Source: Rhodocyclaceae bacterium UBA6160 | GTDB taxonomy: Bacteria; Pseudomonadota; Gammaproteobacteria; Burkholderiales; Rhodocyclaceae | Direction of reading: 5' to 3' | Length of the DNA stretch: 7,099 bases | Assembly: GCA_002422995.1 (NCBI GenBank) | Contig: DIUK01000021.1 | Coordinates: forward strand, 30,077-37,175 | Shown here: one piece after another, positions 1 through 5,873 of the stretch | Position numbering within the stretch: position 1 is the stretch's first letter | Layout of the letters: each line of letters starts with the position of its first letter | Made by a program: the position numbers and the translations under genes | The notes under the pieces: model-generated | What the model was told of the DNA's origin: nothing | Database searches by the model: none | Seen by the model: only the letters and a program-made list of their open reading frames with translations

Positions 1-626
1 GGATTGTCCGCCAGAACGGTGCCTATCCCGGTTAACACCGCGCATGAACGCGCGCGCCATTGGTGTACATCTTGCCGCGATGCTGCACTGGTAATCCATT
101 GCGATACGCCATTTTGCAGCGCGGTTTTACCGTCCAGGCTGGCCGCAATTTTGAGCCTCACCCAGGGTCTGCCGAGCGTCATGCGCGAGACAAAGCCGAT
201 ATTTAATTCCTGGGCTGCTTCATTCAGTAACCCGCATTCTGTTGTAATTCCCGCAGCTTTCAGGCGAGCCAATCCCTGTCCGGCAACTTGCGGGTTGGGG
301 TCTGACATGGCGGCAACGACACGCGCAACGCCTGCATTGACCAAGGCATCCGCACAGGGCGGCGTGCGGCCGGTGTGGCTGCAGGGTTCCAGCGTGACAT
401 AGGCTGTCGCGCCGGCAGGTGTGTGTCCACGTGCGGCGACATCGTTGAGCGCGATCACTTCTGCATGCGGCTCGCCGGTCTTTTCGTGCCAGCCAGCACC
501 AATGACTTCTCCATCCTTGACGATCACGCAGCCAACGCGCGGGTTGGGCGTGGTGGTATATAGGCCACGTTCAGCCAGTTGCAGGGCTTGCGCCATGAAG
601 CGCTGATCGTCGCCGGAAAATGACAT
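1..626 (-). CDS. ribD: Riboflavin biosynthesis protein RibD, N-terminal part (3' end outside window)
   Basis: Bifunctional cytosolic enzyme of riboflavin synthesis: it deaminates the pyrimidine product of GTP cyclohydrolase II, then reduces the ribosyl side chain with NADPH. The 208 complete codons visible start MSFSGDDQRFM. They contain the deaminase domain (about residues 5-145) with the substrate loop TPNPRVGCV (26-34), the zinc/catalytic motif HAE (54-56) and the PCSHTGRTPPC motif (81-91), whose Cys82 and Cys91 complete the zinc site. The reductase domain begins near residue 153 with RPWVRLKIAASLDGKTA and is cut at the window edge after LTGIGTVLADN. Full-length RibD is usually about 360-370 residues, so roughly 150 are missing. 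The start is the only reasonable ATG, 20 bases after the nrdR stop. No clear Shine-Dalgarno precedes it, which suggests coupling to nrdR. No FMN riboswitch is visible upstream, as expected for a gene inside an operon. Confidence 0.96.
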   Translation of the reverse strand, partial: MSFSGDDQRFMAQALQLAERGLYTTTPNPRVGCVIVKDGEVIGAGWHEKTGEPHAEVIALNDVAARGHTPAGATAYVTLEPCSHTGRTPPCADALVNAGVARVVAAMSDPNPQVAGQGLARLKAAGITTECGLLNEAAQELNIGFVSRMTLGRPWVRLKIAASLDGKTALQNGVSQWITSAASRQDVHQWRARSCAVLTGIGTVLADN

Positions 627-646
627 GTACAGGGCGGGTTGCGGAT

Positions 647-1123
647 TTATTGCTGAGTCGGTGTTGGGGCAGGCGGTGTTTCCACTTCCCGAATGGCGTT
701 CGAGAACTCATTCACGTCTTCAAAATTGCGATACACCGAAGCAAAGCGGATGTAGGCAATGTTGTCGAGTTTTTTGAGCTCGCGCATCACCAGCTCGCCG
801 ATGCGGTCGGACGCCACTTCACGCAGGCCGAGTTGTACCAGGCGTTCTTCAATTTTATCCAGTGCGGCATCCAGGCTTTCGGTCGTCACCGGACGTTTGC
901 GCAAAGCCAGCATCATGCTGGCTTTGCATTTATCCCGTTGATACTCTGTGCGGCTGCCATTTTTCTTGATGACCTGCGGCAACTGTAGCTCTACCCGCTC
1001 ATAGGTGGTAAAGCGCTTTTCGCAAGCCGTGCAGCGCCGCCGCCGCCGCACGGTGTCGCCGTCTTCGTTTTCACGCGTATCCATTACCTGCGTGTCGTCA
1101 GCCTTGCAAAACGGACATTTCAT
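647..1123 (-). CDS. nrdR: Transcriptional repressor NrdR of ribonucleotide reductase genes
   Basis: Nucleotide-sensing repressor that binds NrdR boxes before ribonucleotide reductase genes and shuts them down when dATP/ATP occupancy is high. The 158-residue length is typical. It opens with the family's standard MKCPFC start. Cys3, Cys6, Cys31 and Cys34 form the zinc ribbon, and the basic stretch VRRRRRC (25-31) contributes to DNA binding. The ATP-cone spans about residues 49-139, with VIKKNGSRTEYQRDK at 51-65 and YIRFASVYR at 124-132. The tail from 149 (TPPAPTPTQQ) is proline/threonine rich and probably disordered. It lies between glyA (90 bases upstream) and ribD (20 bases downstream), an arrangement common in proteobacteria. 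The bases just before the start are pyrimidine-rich (CTCCTCACC) rather than a Shine-Dalgarno. The start is nevertheless secure because MKCPFC is conserved. No NrdR box is seen in this window, so its targets lie elsewhere. Confidence 0.97.
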   Translation of the reverse strand: MKCPFCKADDTQVMDTRENEDGDTVRRRRRCTACEKRFTTYERVELQLPQVIKKNGSRTEYQRDKCKASMMLALRKRPVTTESLDAALDKIEERLVQLGLREVASDRIGELVMRELKKLDNIAYIRFASVYRNFEDVNEFSNAIREVETPPAPTPTQQ

Positions 1124-1213
1124 GGTGAGGAGCGCTTGCCAGGCGGCGAGCTAGCCAGCGTCTTTACTGGGCGGGAGTGGTCAGGCGCATACCGCACTAA
1201 CAAACAGCGGCAA

Positions 1214-2458
1214 TCAGCCATACACCGGATAGTTTTTGCAAAGTGCAGCTACTTCATTGCGTACGCGGGCGAGCACAGCTTCATCTGCGGGGGCGTCCAG
1301 CACGTCGGCAATCAAGTTGGCGACCTGTTCGGCTTGGATTTCCTTGAAGCCGCGTGTGGTCATGGCCGGTGTGCCAAGACGAATGCCGGAGGTGACAAAG
1401 GGTTTCTGCGGGTCATTTGGAATGGCATTTTTGTTGACGGTGATATGTGCATTGCCCAGCGCAGCTTCCGCCTCTTTGCCGGTAATGTGCTTGCTTTGCA
1501 AGTCAACCAGAAATACATGTGACTCCGTGCGCCCGGAAATGATGCGCAAGCCGCGAGACTTCAACACCTTGGCCATGACTTGTGCGTTGTTGATGACCTG
1601 CTCTTGATAATGTTTGAAGTCGCTGCCCATGGCTTCCTTAAAGGCCACGGCCTTGGCGGCGATGACGTGCATCAAGGGGCCGCCTTGCAAGCCGGGGAAA
1701 ATCGCCGAGTTGATGGCTTTCTCGTGCTCGGCCTTCATCAAAATCAAGCCGCCGCGGGGGCCGCGCAAGGTTTTGTGGGTGGTGGAGGTCACCACATCCG
1801 CATGCGGCACGGGGTTGGGGTAGCAGCCTGCGGCAATGAGACCTGCGTAGTGCGCCATATCCACCATGAAAATCGCGCCGACAGCTTTGGCTACTTTGGC
1901 AAAGCGCGCAAAATCAATGCGCAGGGAGTAAGCCGAAGCCCCGGCGATGATCAGCTTGGGCTTATGCTCGTGCGCCAAACGTTCCATTTCTTCGTAATCA
2001 ATCGCCTCGTTGGCATCCAAACCATAAGGGATGACGTTGAACCATTTGCCCGACATATTGACTGACGCGCCATGCGTCAAATGCCCACCCATGGCCAGGT
2101 TCATGCCGAGGATGGTATCGCCCGGCTTTAAAAACGCCATGAACACGGCCTGATTGGCTTGTGAGCCGGAGTTGGGTTGCACATTCGCGCAATCCGCGCC
2201 GAACAGTTTTTTGGCGCGCTCAATGGCCAGTTGCTCGGCCACATCGACAAACTCACAACCACCGTAATAGCGCTTGCCCGGATAACCTTCGGCATATTTG
2301 TTGGTGAGCTGTGAACCCTGGGCTTCGAGTACGGCGCAGGAGACGTAGTTTTCTGAAGCAATTAGCTCAATGTGATCTTCCTGACGCTGCGTTTCGTCCT
2401 GTATGGCCGCCCACAATTCGGCGTCGGTTTTAGCGATGGTGTTTTGCTTGGAAAACAT
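1214..2458 (-). CDS. glyA: Serine hydroxymethyltransferase
   Basis: PLP-dependent cytosolic enzyme that interconverts serine plus tetrahydrofolate with glycine plus 5,10-methylene-tetrahydrofolate, the main source of one-carbon units. It is 414 residues, normal for bacterial SHMT. Landmarks: IELIASENYVS (30-40), NKYAEGYPGKRYYGG (53-67) with Tyr55, Glu57 and Tyr65, the VDMAHYAGLIAAG block (199-211) with Asp200 and His203 at the cofactor, and the Schiff-base Lys229 in STTHKTLRGPRGG. The carboxylate-binding Arg360 is in TSGIRLGTPA. All expected active-site residues are present. The start MFSKQNTIAK is typical of betaproteobacterial GlyA, and the start codon has an AGGA Shine-Dalgarno (complement of 2466-2469) seven bases upstream. 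It is the first gene of the probable glyA-nrdR-ribD transcript, with a candidate promoter upstream near 2523-2531. Confidence 0.98.
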   Translation of the reverse strand: MFSKQNTIAKTDAELWAAIQDETQRQEDHIELIASENYVSCAVLEAQGSQLTNKYAEGYPGKRYYGGCEFVDVAEQLAIERAKKLFGADCANVQPNSGSQANQAVFMAFLKPGDTILGMNLAMGGHLTHGASVNMSGKWFNVIPYGLDANEAIDYEEMERLAHEHKPKLIIAGASAYSLRIDFARFAKVAKAVGAIFMVDMAHYAGLIAAGCYPNPVPHADVVTSTTHKTLRGPRGGLILMKAEHEKAINSAIFPGLQGGPLMHVIAAKAVAFKEAMGSDFKHYQEQVINNAQVMAKVLKSRGLRIISGRTESHVFLVDLQSKHITGKEAEAALGNAHITVNKNAIPNDPQKPFVTSGIRLGTPAMTTRGFKEIQAEQVANLIADVLDAPADEAVLARVRNEVAALCKNYPVYG

Positions 2459-2522
2459 GGCGATATCCTGTTAAGAAGGGTAAAAGGCAAAGGGGAGTAA
2501 GGCGCAAATGAGGCAAGCGACA

Positions 2523-2531
2523 ATTTTAGCA
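2523..2531 (-). promoter_or_regulatory. Candidate extended -10 promoter element for glyA
   Basis: On the minus strand this reads TGCTAAAAT: a TGn extension followed by TAAAAT, five of six matches to the sigma-70 -10 consensus. It lies about 65 bases before the glyA start, leaving a plausible leader. No good -35 hexamer sits 16-18 bases further upstream, which is tolerable for extended -10 promoters. This rests on pattern matching only. Confidence 0.4.
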
Positions 2532-2595
2532 TTGAGGGTGGGAATACTCTCTTTTGCAGTGGCTTTTGATAGAAGATCGCGACCAAAGCTCACCT

Positions 2596-2611
2596 GCGCT
2601 ATGAAGAGCGC
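2596..2611. repeat. Short inverted repeat (5-bp stem) between phosphatase gene and glyA
   Basis: GCGCT at 2596-2600 and AGCGC at 2607-2611 flank a six-base loop. It sits about 20 bases after the phosphatase stop. No T-tract follows on either strand, so it is not a convincing intrinsic terminator. It may be incidental, or a weak processing or pause hairpin. Confidence 0.3.
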
Positions 2612-2630
2612 TGTCCTGGGAGGGTAAAAA

Positions 2631-3323
2631 TTATCTGAGTTCATCGAGTGCCTGACCCAGATGTGCCTGGTCTCCCCAGCGTGTCACGCGCCAGCCGGCT
2701 GTACAGTGGCTCAGCCAGTTAATGGCGGCATTCGGGATGGGGAAATCGCGCGGCGTATCCAAGGGGCGCTGGGTGGCCAGACGGTAAATGATGTCCAGCA
2801 CGCCGCCGTGGGTGAAGATCAGGATGTTTTGGCCGCAATGTTTTTCTGCCAGCGCGAGTAGGCCGTGCTCTATGCGTGCAGCAAAACTGGCGAGCGATTC
2901 GCCGGTGTCGTAGTTGTAGTGCAAGTCGCGATTTTGGTGCAGGTGATACATCGCCGGATGGGCGCGGGCGGCTTCTTGCGAGGTGAGCCCTTGATACGTG
3001 CCGTAATGCCGCTCGCGAAAAGTCGGCGCTGGCAATACGGCGATATTGAGTGCTGTGGTGGCAATTTGTGCTGTTTCCCAGGCACGTGTCAGGTCTGAGC
3101 TATAGGCCGCGGCGAAAGCAGTACGTACAGCGGGGCTGGTGGCCTTGTTTTCATCAATGGCGGCTCTGTTTGTAGCGGCTTTTTCATTGAGCGCTTTGCA
3201 TAAAGCGTGTGCTTGGGCGCGGCCTGTGGCGTTGAGGGCAACATCCAGTTGTCCTTGCAAGCGCTTTTCGGTATTCCAGTCAGTCTCGCCGTGGCGAACA
3301 ATGCAAAAGTGGGTGACGGTCAT
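2631..3323 (-). CDS. Histidine phosphatase family protein (phosphoglycerate mutase-like)
   Basis: Cytosolic phosphatase of the branch-1 histidine phosphatase superfamily, which passes phosphate through a histidine. The 230-residue reading starts MTVTHFCIVRHGETDWN: Arg10 and nucleophile His11 of the RHG motif lie near the N-terminus, as in the family. Other landmarks are YSSDLTRAWETA (74-85), acid/base Glu104 in FRERHYGTYQG, GES (141-143) and the second catalytic His172 in IFTHGGVLDIIYR. The frame is open for another 150 codons upstream. That extension runs antisense through the start of the transporter operon and has no family similarity, so the ATG at 3323 is chosen although no strong Shine-Dalgarno precedes it. 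About 20 extra residues (roughly 47-69, Ala/Thr/Asn rich) separate the first helix from the YSSDL motif. The substrate cannot be told from sequence. GpmB-like phosphatase, CobC-like alpha-ribazole phosphatase and a general sugar-phosphate phosphatase all remain possible; true glycolytic mutase is less likely. It may share a transcript with glyA, but the 172-base gap with a candidate promoter argues against full dependence. Confidence 0.93.
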   Translation of the reverse strand: MTVTHFCIVRHGETDWNTEKRLQGQLDVALNATGRAQAHALCKALNEKAATNRAAIDENKATSPAVRTAFAAAYSSDLTRAWETAQIATTALNIAVLPAPTFRERHYGTYQGLTSQEAARAHPAMYHLHQNRDLHYNYDTGESLASFAARIEHGLLALAEKHCGQNILIFTHGGVLDIIYRLATQRPLDTPRDFPIPNAAINWLSHCTAGWRVTRWGDQAHLGQALDELR

Positions 3324-3372
3324 CGAAGTTGGCGCGTTGAATAGCGGGTGGAAAGGGAAAATTGAGTAAACT

Positions 3373-3411
3373 GGGATGACATTTGGTTCATGTGTCGAAC
3401 ATTCGCATCCC
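3373..3411. repeat. Nested inverted repeat in the divergent intergenic region; candidate operator or stem-loop
   Basis: The outer arms are GGGATG (3373-3378) and CATCCC (3406-3411). The inner arms are GTTC (3386-3389) and GAAC (3397-3400) around a seven-base loop. The two pairs are centred within one base of each other, giving a near-symmetric element about 39 bases long. It lies about 50 bases upstream of the phosphatase start (minus) and 110 bases upstream of the transporter start (plus). This suggests a regulator-binding site or a leader stem-loop. No T-run follows on the plus strand, so it is not an intrinsic terminator in that direction. The regulator is unknown and none is encoded in the window. 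The rest of 3324-3521 shows AT-rich patches but no convincing -35/-10 pair. Confidence 0.4.
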
Positions 3412-3521
3412 CTCCAGAGCACAGACAAGAAAAAGTATTTTAACGACCGGGCGGTGGAAATAGGCGTTATGTTTTTACTGTTCAAGTTCGCTCTACCGTC
3501 AGGAATAACCGGGAAAATTTT

Positions 3522-4124
3522 ATGCGGCATTGGCTTACTTTCTCGCGACTGATTGACACCATCAATCAGCGCGCTGGTCAGAGCATCTTGTGGCTTGTCC
3601 TGCTGGCTGTTTTGATCAGCGCAGGCAATGCCTTGGTGCGCAAGGCTTTTCAAACCAGCTCGAATGCCTTGCTGGAAGTTCAGTGGTATTTGTTTTCTGC
3701 GGTGTTTTTGCTCGGGGCGGGTTACGCACTGCTGAAAAATGCGCATGTGCGCATCGACTTTGTGGCCAGCCATTTACCGCGTCGCACCGTGCATTGGATT
3801 GAGATTGTCGGCATCCTGGTGTTTTTGCTGCCGCTGTGTTTCATGCTGATTGATCTTTCCTGGCCGCTGGTGTGGAACGCCTGGGTAAGCGGCGAGATGT
3901 CGCAGAACGCGGGTGGGTTGATGCGCTGGCCGGTCTATCTGCTGCTGCCCGTGGGTTTGGCATTGCTTTTTTTGCAAGGTGTGTCGGAGCTGATTAAACG
4001 AGTGGCTTATTTGCGTGGTGAGTTAAAGGAGCCAGATGAGGGGCAATCGAATGACATCAATATGAATGTCGTCGAGAGTGAAATCAATAGCCATGCCTTA
4101 AGTACAGCGAAAGATGTTCGATGA
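3522..4124 (+). CDS. TRAP transporter small permease subunit (DctQ family)
   Basis: Small inner-membrane subunit of a tripartite ATP-independent periplasmic (TRAP) transporter; it pairs with the large permease encoded next. The 200-residue protein has four predicted membrane segments at about 21-40, 53-72, 92-112 and 135-155, the family topology. Family features include the EVQWYLFSAVFLLGAGYALLKN block (52-73) followed by HVRIDF (75-80), and the EMSQNAGGLMRWPVYLLLPVG block (125-145) before the last helix. This pattern resembles the mannitol/chloroaromatic/2-oxoacid branch of DctQ proteins. A polar tail (about 164-200) is probably cytoplasmic and looks poorly conserved. The ATG is preceded by GGGA seven bases upstream and AGGA further up, a weak Shine-Dalgarno. 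It is the first gene of the operon, and its stop overlaps the start of the large permease (ATGA at 4121-4124), implying translational coupling. Confidence 0.93.
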   Translation: MRHWLTFSRLIDTINQRAGQSILWLVLLAVLISAGNALVRKAFQTSSNALLEVQWYLFSAVFLLGAGYALLKNAHVRIDFVASHLPRRTVHWIEIVGILVFLLPLCFMLIDLSWPLVWNAWVSGEMSQNAGGLMRWPVYLLLPVGLALLFLQGVSELIKRVAYLRGELKEPDEGQSNDINMNVVESEINSHALSTAKDVR

Positions 4125-5839
4125 TCGCATTTTTAACGCATAACTTTGTTCCACTTTTGTTTGGCGGCTTGTTGCTGTTTTTGCTTACCGGGTTCCCGGT
4201 GGCGTTTGCCTTGGCGGCGACTGGTTTGAGCTTTGGTTTACTGGGAATTGAGCTGGGGCTGTTTCCGCCGGTGTTGTTTCAGGCCTTGCCACTGCGCGTG
4301 GTGGGCATCATGCAAAACGATACCTTGCTGGCAATTCCTTTCTTCACCTTGATGGGCGGGCTGCTGCAAAAAAGCGGCATGGCGGAAGACTTGCTGGAAA
4401 CCGTCGGTCAGGTGTTCGGCCCCTTGCGCGGCGGCTTGGCCCTGGCGGTAATTTTTGTTGGCGCCTTGCTTGCGGCAACCACCGGAGTAGTCGCTGCCGC
4501 AGTGATTTCCATGGGCTTGATTTCCCTGCCCATCATGCTGCGCTATGGCTATAACCGCACCATCGCAACGGGTGTGATCACCGCGTCTGGCACTTTGGCG
4601 CAGGCCATTCCGCCTTCCTTGGTGCTGATTGTCATGGCCGATCAGCTGGGTCGTCCGGTGGGTGACATGTATGCCGGCGCCATGCTGCCGGGCTTGTTGC
4701 TGGTGGGTTTGTACGCGCTGTTTATTGTGGCCATTGCGTTTTTCAGGCCTGGCTGGGTGCCTGCCTTGCCGGTTGAAGCGCGGATTTACCGTGAAGAGAG
4801 CGGGTCAAGTGGACATGCCTCGCTGCTGATTTTGTTGCTGATAGCCACAACAGCCGGGGTGGTTTGGTCACAAGTGCATAGCGGCATTGTGGGGCACTGG
4901 CTGGATCGCCCCGGGGATGCGCCGGGCGACGAAACTGTCATTTTTTCGCTCGCGGTTGCCGCGTTCACTGCCTTGGGCCTGGCATTGCTCAATCGTGGCT
5001 TGGGTTTGACGCTTGTTTCGCGTTTGACCGAGCGCGTTACCTTTGTGTTGATCCCGCCGCTGGTGCTGATTTTTCTTGTCCTTGGCACAATTTTTCTCGG
5101 TATCGCTACGCCCACAGAAGGTGGTGCGCTGGGTGCGCTCGGCGCGCTATGCATGGCGCTGGCCAAACGCCGCTTGACGAAAAAACTACTTGTTGAAGCG
5201 CTGGACAACACCACCCGACTCACCGCGTTTGTGATGTTTATTCTGATCGGCTCCACGGTGTTTTCTTTCACCTTCAATGCCGCCGATGGGCAAGCGTGGA
5301 TCGGACATTTGTTCGATAAATTACCTGGTGGCGTGCTGGGGTTCTTGCTGGCGGTGAACCTGCTGGTGTTTGTACTGGGCATGTTCCTCGATTTTTTTGA
5401 AATAGCCTTTATCGTCGTGCCCTTGCTGGTTCCTGTAGCGAATGCCTTGGGTATTGATCTGGTGTGGTTCGGCGTGATTCTGGCGATGAATTTGCAAACA
5501 TCATTCCTGACACCGCCCTTTGGTTTCGCCCTGTTTTATTTGCGCAGTGTGGCACCCAATGGCGGCACGACAGACCGCATCACTGGCGCACGGATTCCTG
5601 CGGTGACGACGACACAAATTTATAAAGGCTCAATGGCGTTTATTTTTCTGCAAATCCTCATGGTGGCTGCAATTATTCGCTGGCCCGGCTTGGTGTTGGA
5701 TCAAATTGATGCAGCCCCCGCTTTGAGCGGGCAAAGTTTGCCATTGCCAGACGCTGTGGACGCTAACGGCGAAGATGATCCGATGCGCGATCTGCTGGAA
5801 GTGATTCGCCGCGAGCAGGCCGCCTCTAAAGCGCATTGA
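4121..5839 (+). CDS. TRAP transporter large permease subunit (DctM family)
   Basis: Main transport subunit in the inner membrane, expected to couple solute uptake to a sodium gradient by an elevator-type mechanism. It is 572 residues and almost entirely hydrophobic helices. Family landmarks: FPVAFALAATGLSFGLLG (25-42), AIPFFTLMGGLLQKSGMAEDLL (71-92), the signature GTLAQAIPPSLVLIVMAD (157-174), ATPTEGGALGALGAL (329-343) and NLQTSFLTPPFGFALFYLR (457-475). It is longer than a typical DctM of about 430 residues. The extra length is a central section (about 220-310) with a hydrophilic linker and two extra hydrophobic stretches, plus a polar C-terminal tail from about 528. From memory, an enlarged centre is usual in the TakM/chloroaromatic branch. 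Translation is likely coupled to the small permease by the ATGA overlap, as no clear Shine-Dalgarno is seen. The binding-protein gene follows after 34 bases. Confidence 0.95.
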   Translation: MIAFLTHNFVPLLFGGLLLFLLTGFPVAFALAATGLSFGLLGIELGLFPPVLFQALPLRVVGIMQNDTLLAIPFFTLMGGLLQKSGMAEDLLETVGQVFGPLRGGLALAVIFVGALLAATTGVVAAAVISMGLISLPIMLRYGYNRTIATGVITASGTLAQAIPPSLVLIVMADQLGRPVGDMYAGAMLPGLLLVGLYALFIVAIAFFRPGWVPALPVEARIYREESGSSGHASLLILLLIATTAGVVWSQVHSGIVGHWLDRPGDAPGDETVIFSLAVAAFTALGLALLNRGLGLTLVSRLTERVTFVLIPPLVLIFLVLGTIFLGIATPTEGGALGALGALCMALAKRRLTKKLLVEALDNTTRLTAFVMFILIGSTVFSFTFNAADGQAWIGHLFDKLPGGVLGFLLAVNLLVFVLGMFLDFFEIAFIVVPLLVPVANALGIDLVWFGVILAMNLQTSFLTPPFGFALFYLRSVAPNGGTTDRITGARIPAVTTTQIYKGSMAFIFLQILMVAAIIRWPGLVLDQIDAAPALSGQSLPLPDAVDANGEDDPMRDLLEVIRREQAASKAH

Positions 5840-5873
5840 TCAGGATATTTTTGACACCAAGGAAAACAATCCC

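Noticed and set aside
4..402. A 132-codon open frame on the plus strand at the window start.
   Set aside because: The opposite strand encodes RibD with intact zinc-site motifs; this frame shows no family features.
1580..2065. A 161-codon open frame on the plus strand within glyA.
   Set aside because: It is the antisense shadow of a highly conserved PLP-enzyme region; no recognisable domain and no ribosome site.
2596..2611. The GCGCT/AGCGC hairpin as an intrinsic terminator for the phosphatase gene.
   Set aside because: The stem is only five pairs and no T-run follows it on either strand.
2459..2630. A glycine riboswitch or PurR operator before glyA.
   Set aside because: The probable leader is only about 65 bases, no glycine-aptamer-like paired structure is visible, and no PurR-like palindrome (ACGCAAACG-type) is present.
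3421..3480. AT-rich TATTTT (plus) and TAAAAT (minus) as -10 boxes for the divergent genes.
   Set aside because: Neither has an acceptable -35 hexamer at 16-18 bases or a TG extension, so I cannot support a promoter call.
3324..3773. A 150-codon upstream extension of the phosphatase reading frame on the minus strand.
   Set aside because: It runs antisense through the first part of the small TRAP permease and through the intergenic region, shows no family similarity, and the conserved phosphatase fold begins at the internal ATG at 3323.
4786..5382. A long open frame of 198 codons on the minus strand opposite the large permease.
   Set aside because: Its product is low-complexity (Ser/Pro/Thr/Lys rich), as expected for the antisense of a GC-rich hydrophobic gene, and the plus strand carries an unmistakable DctM protein.
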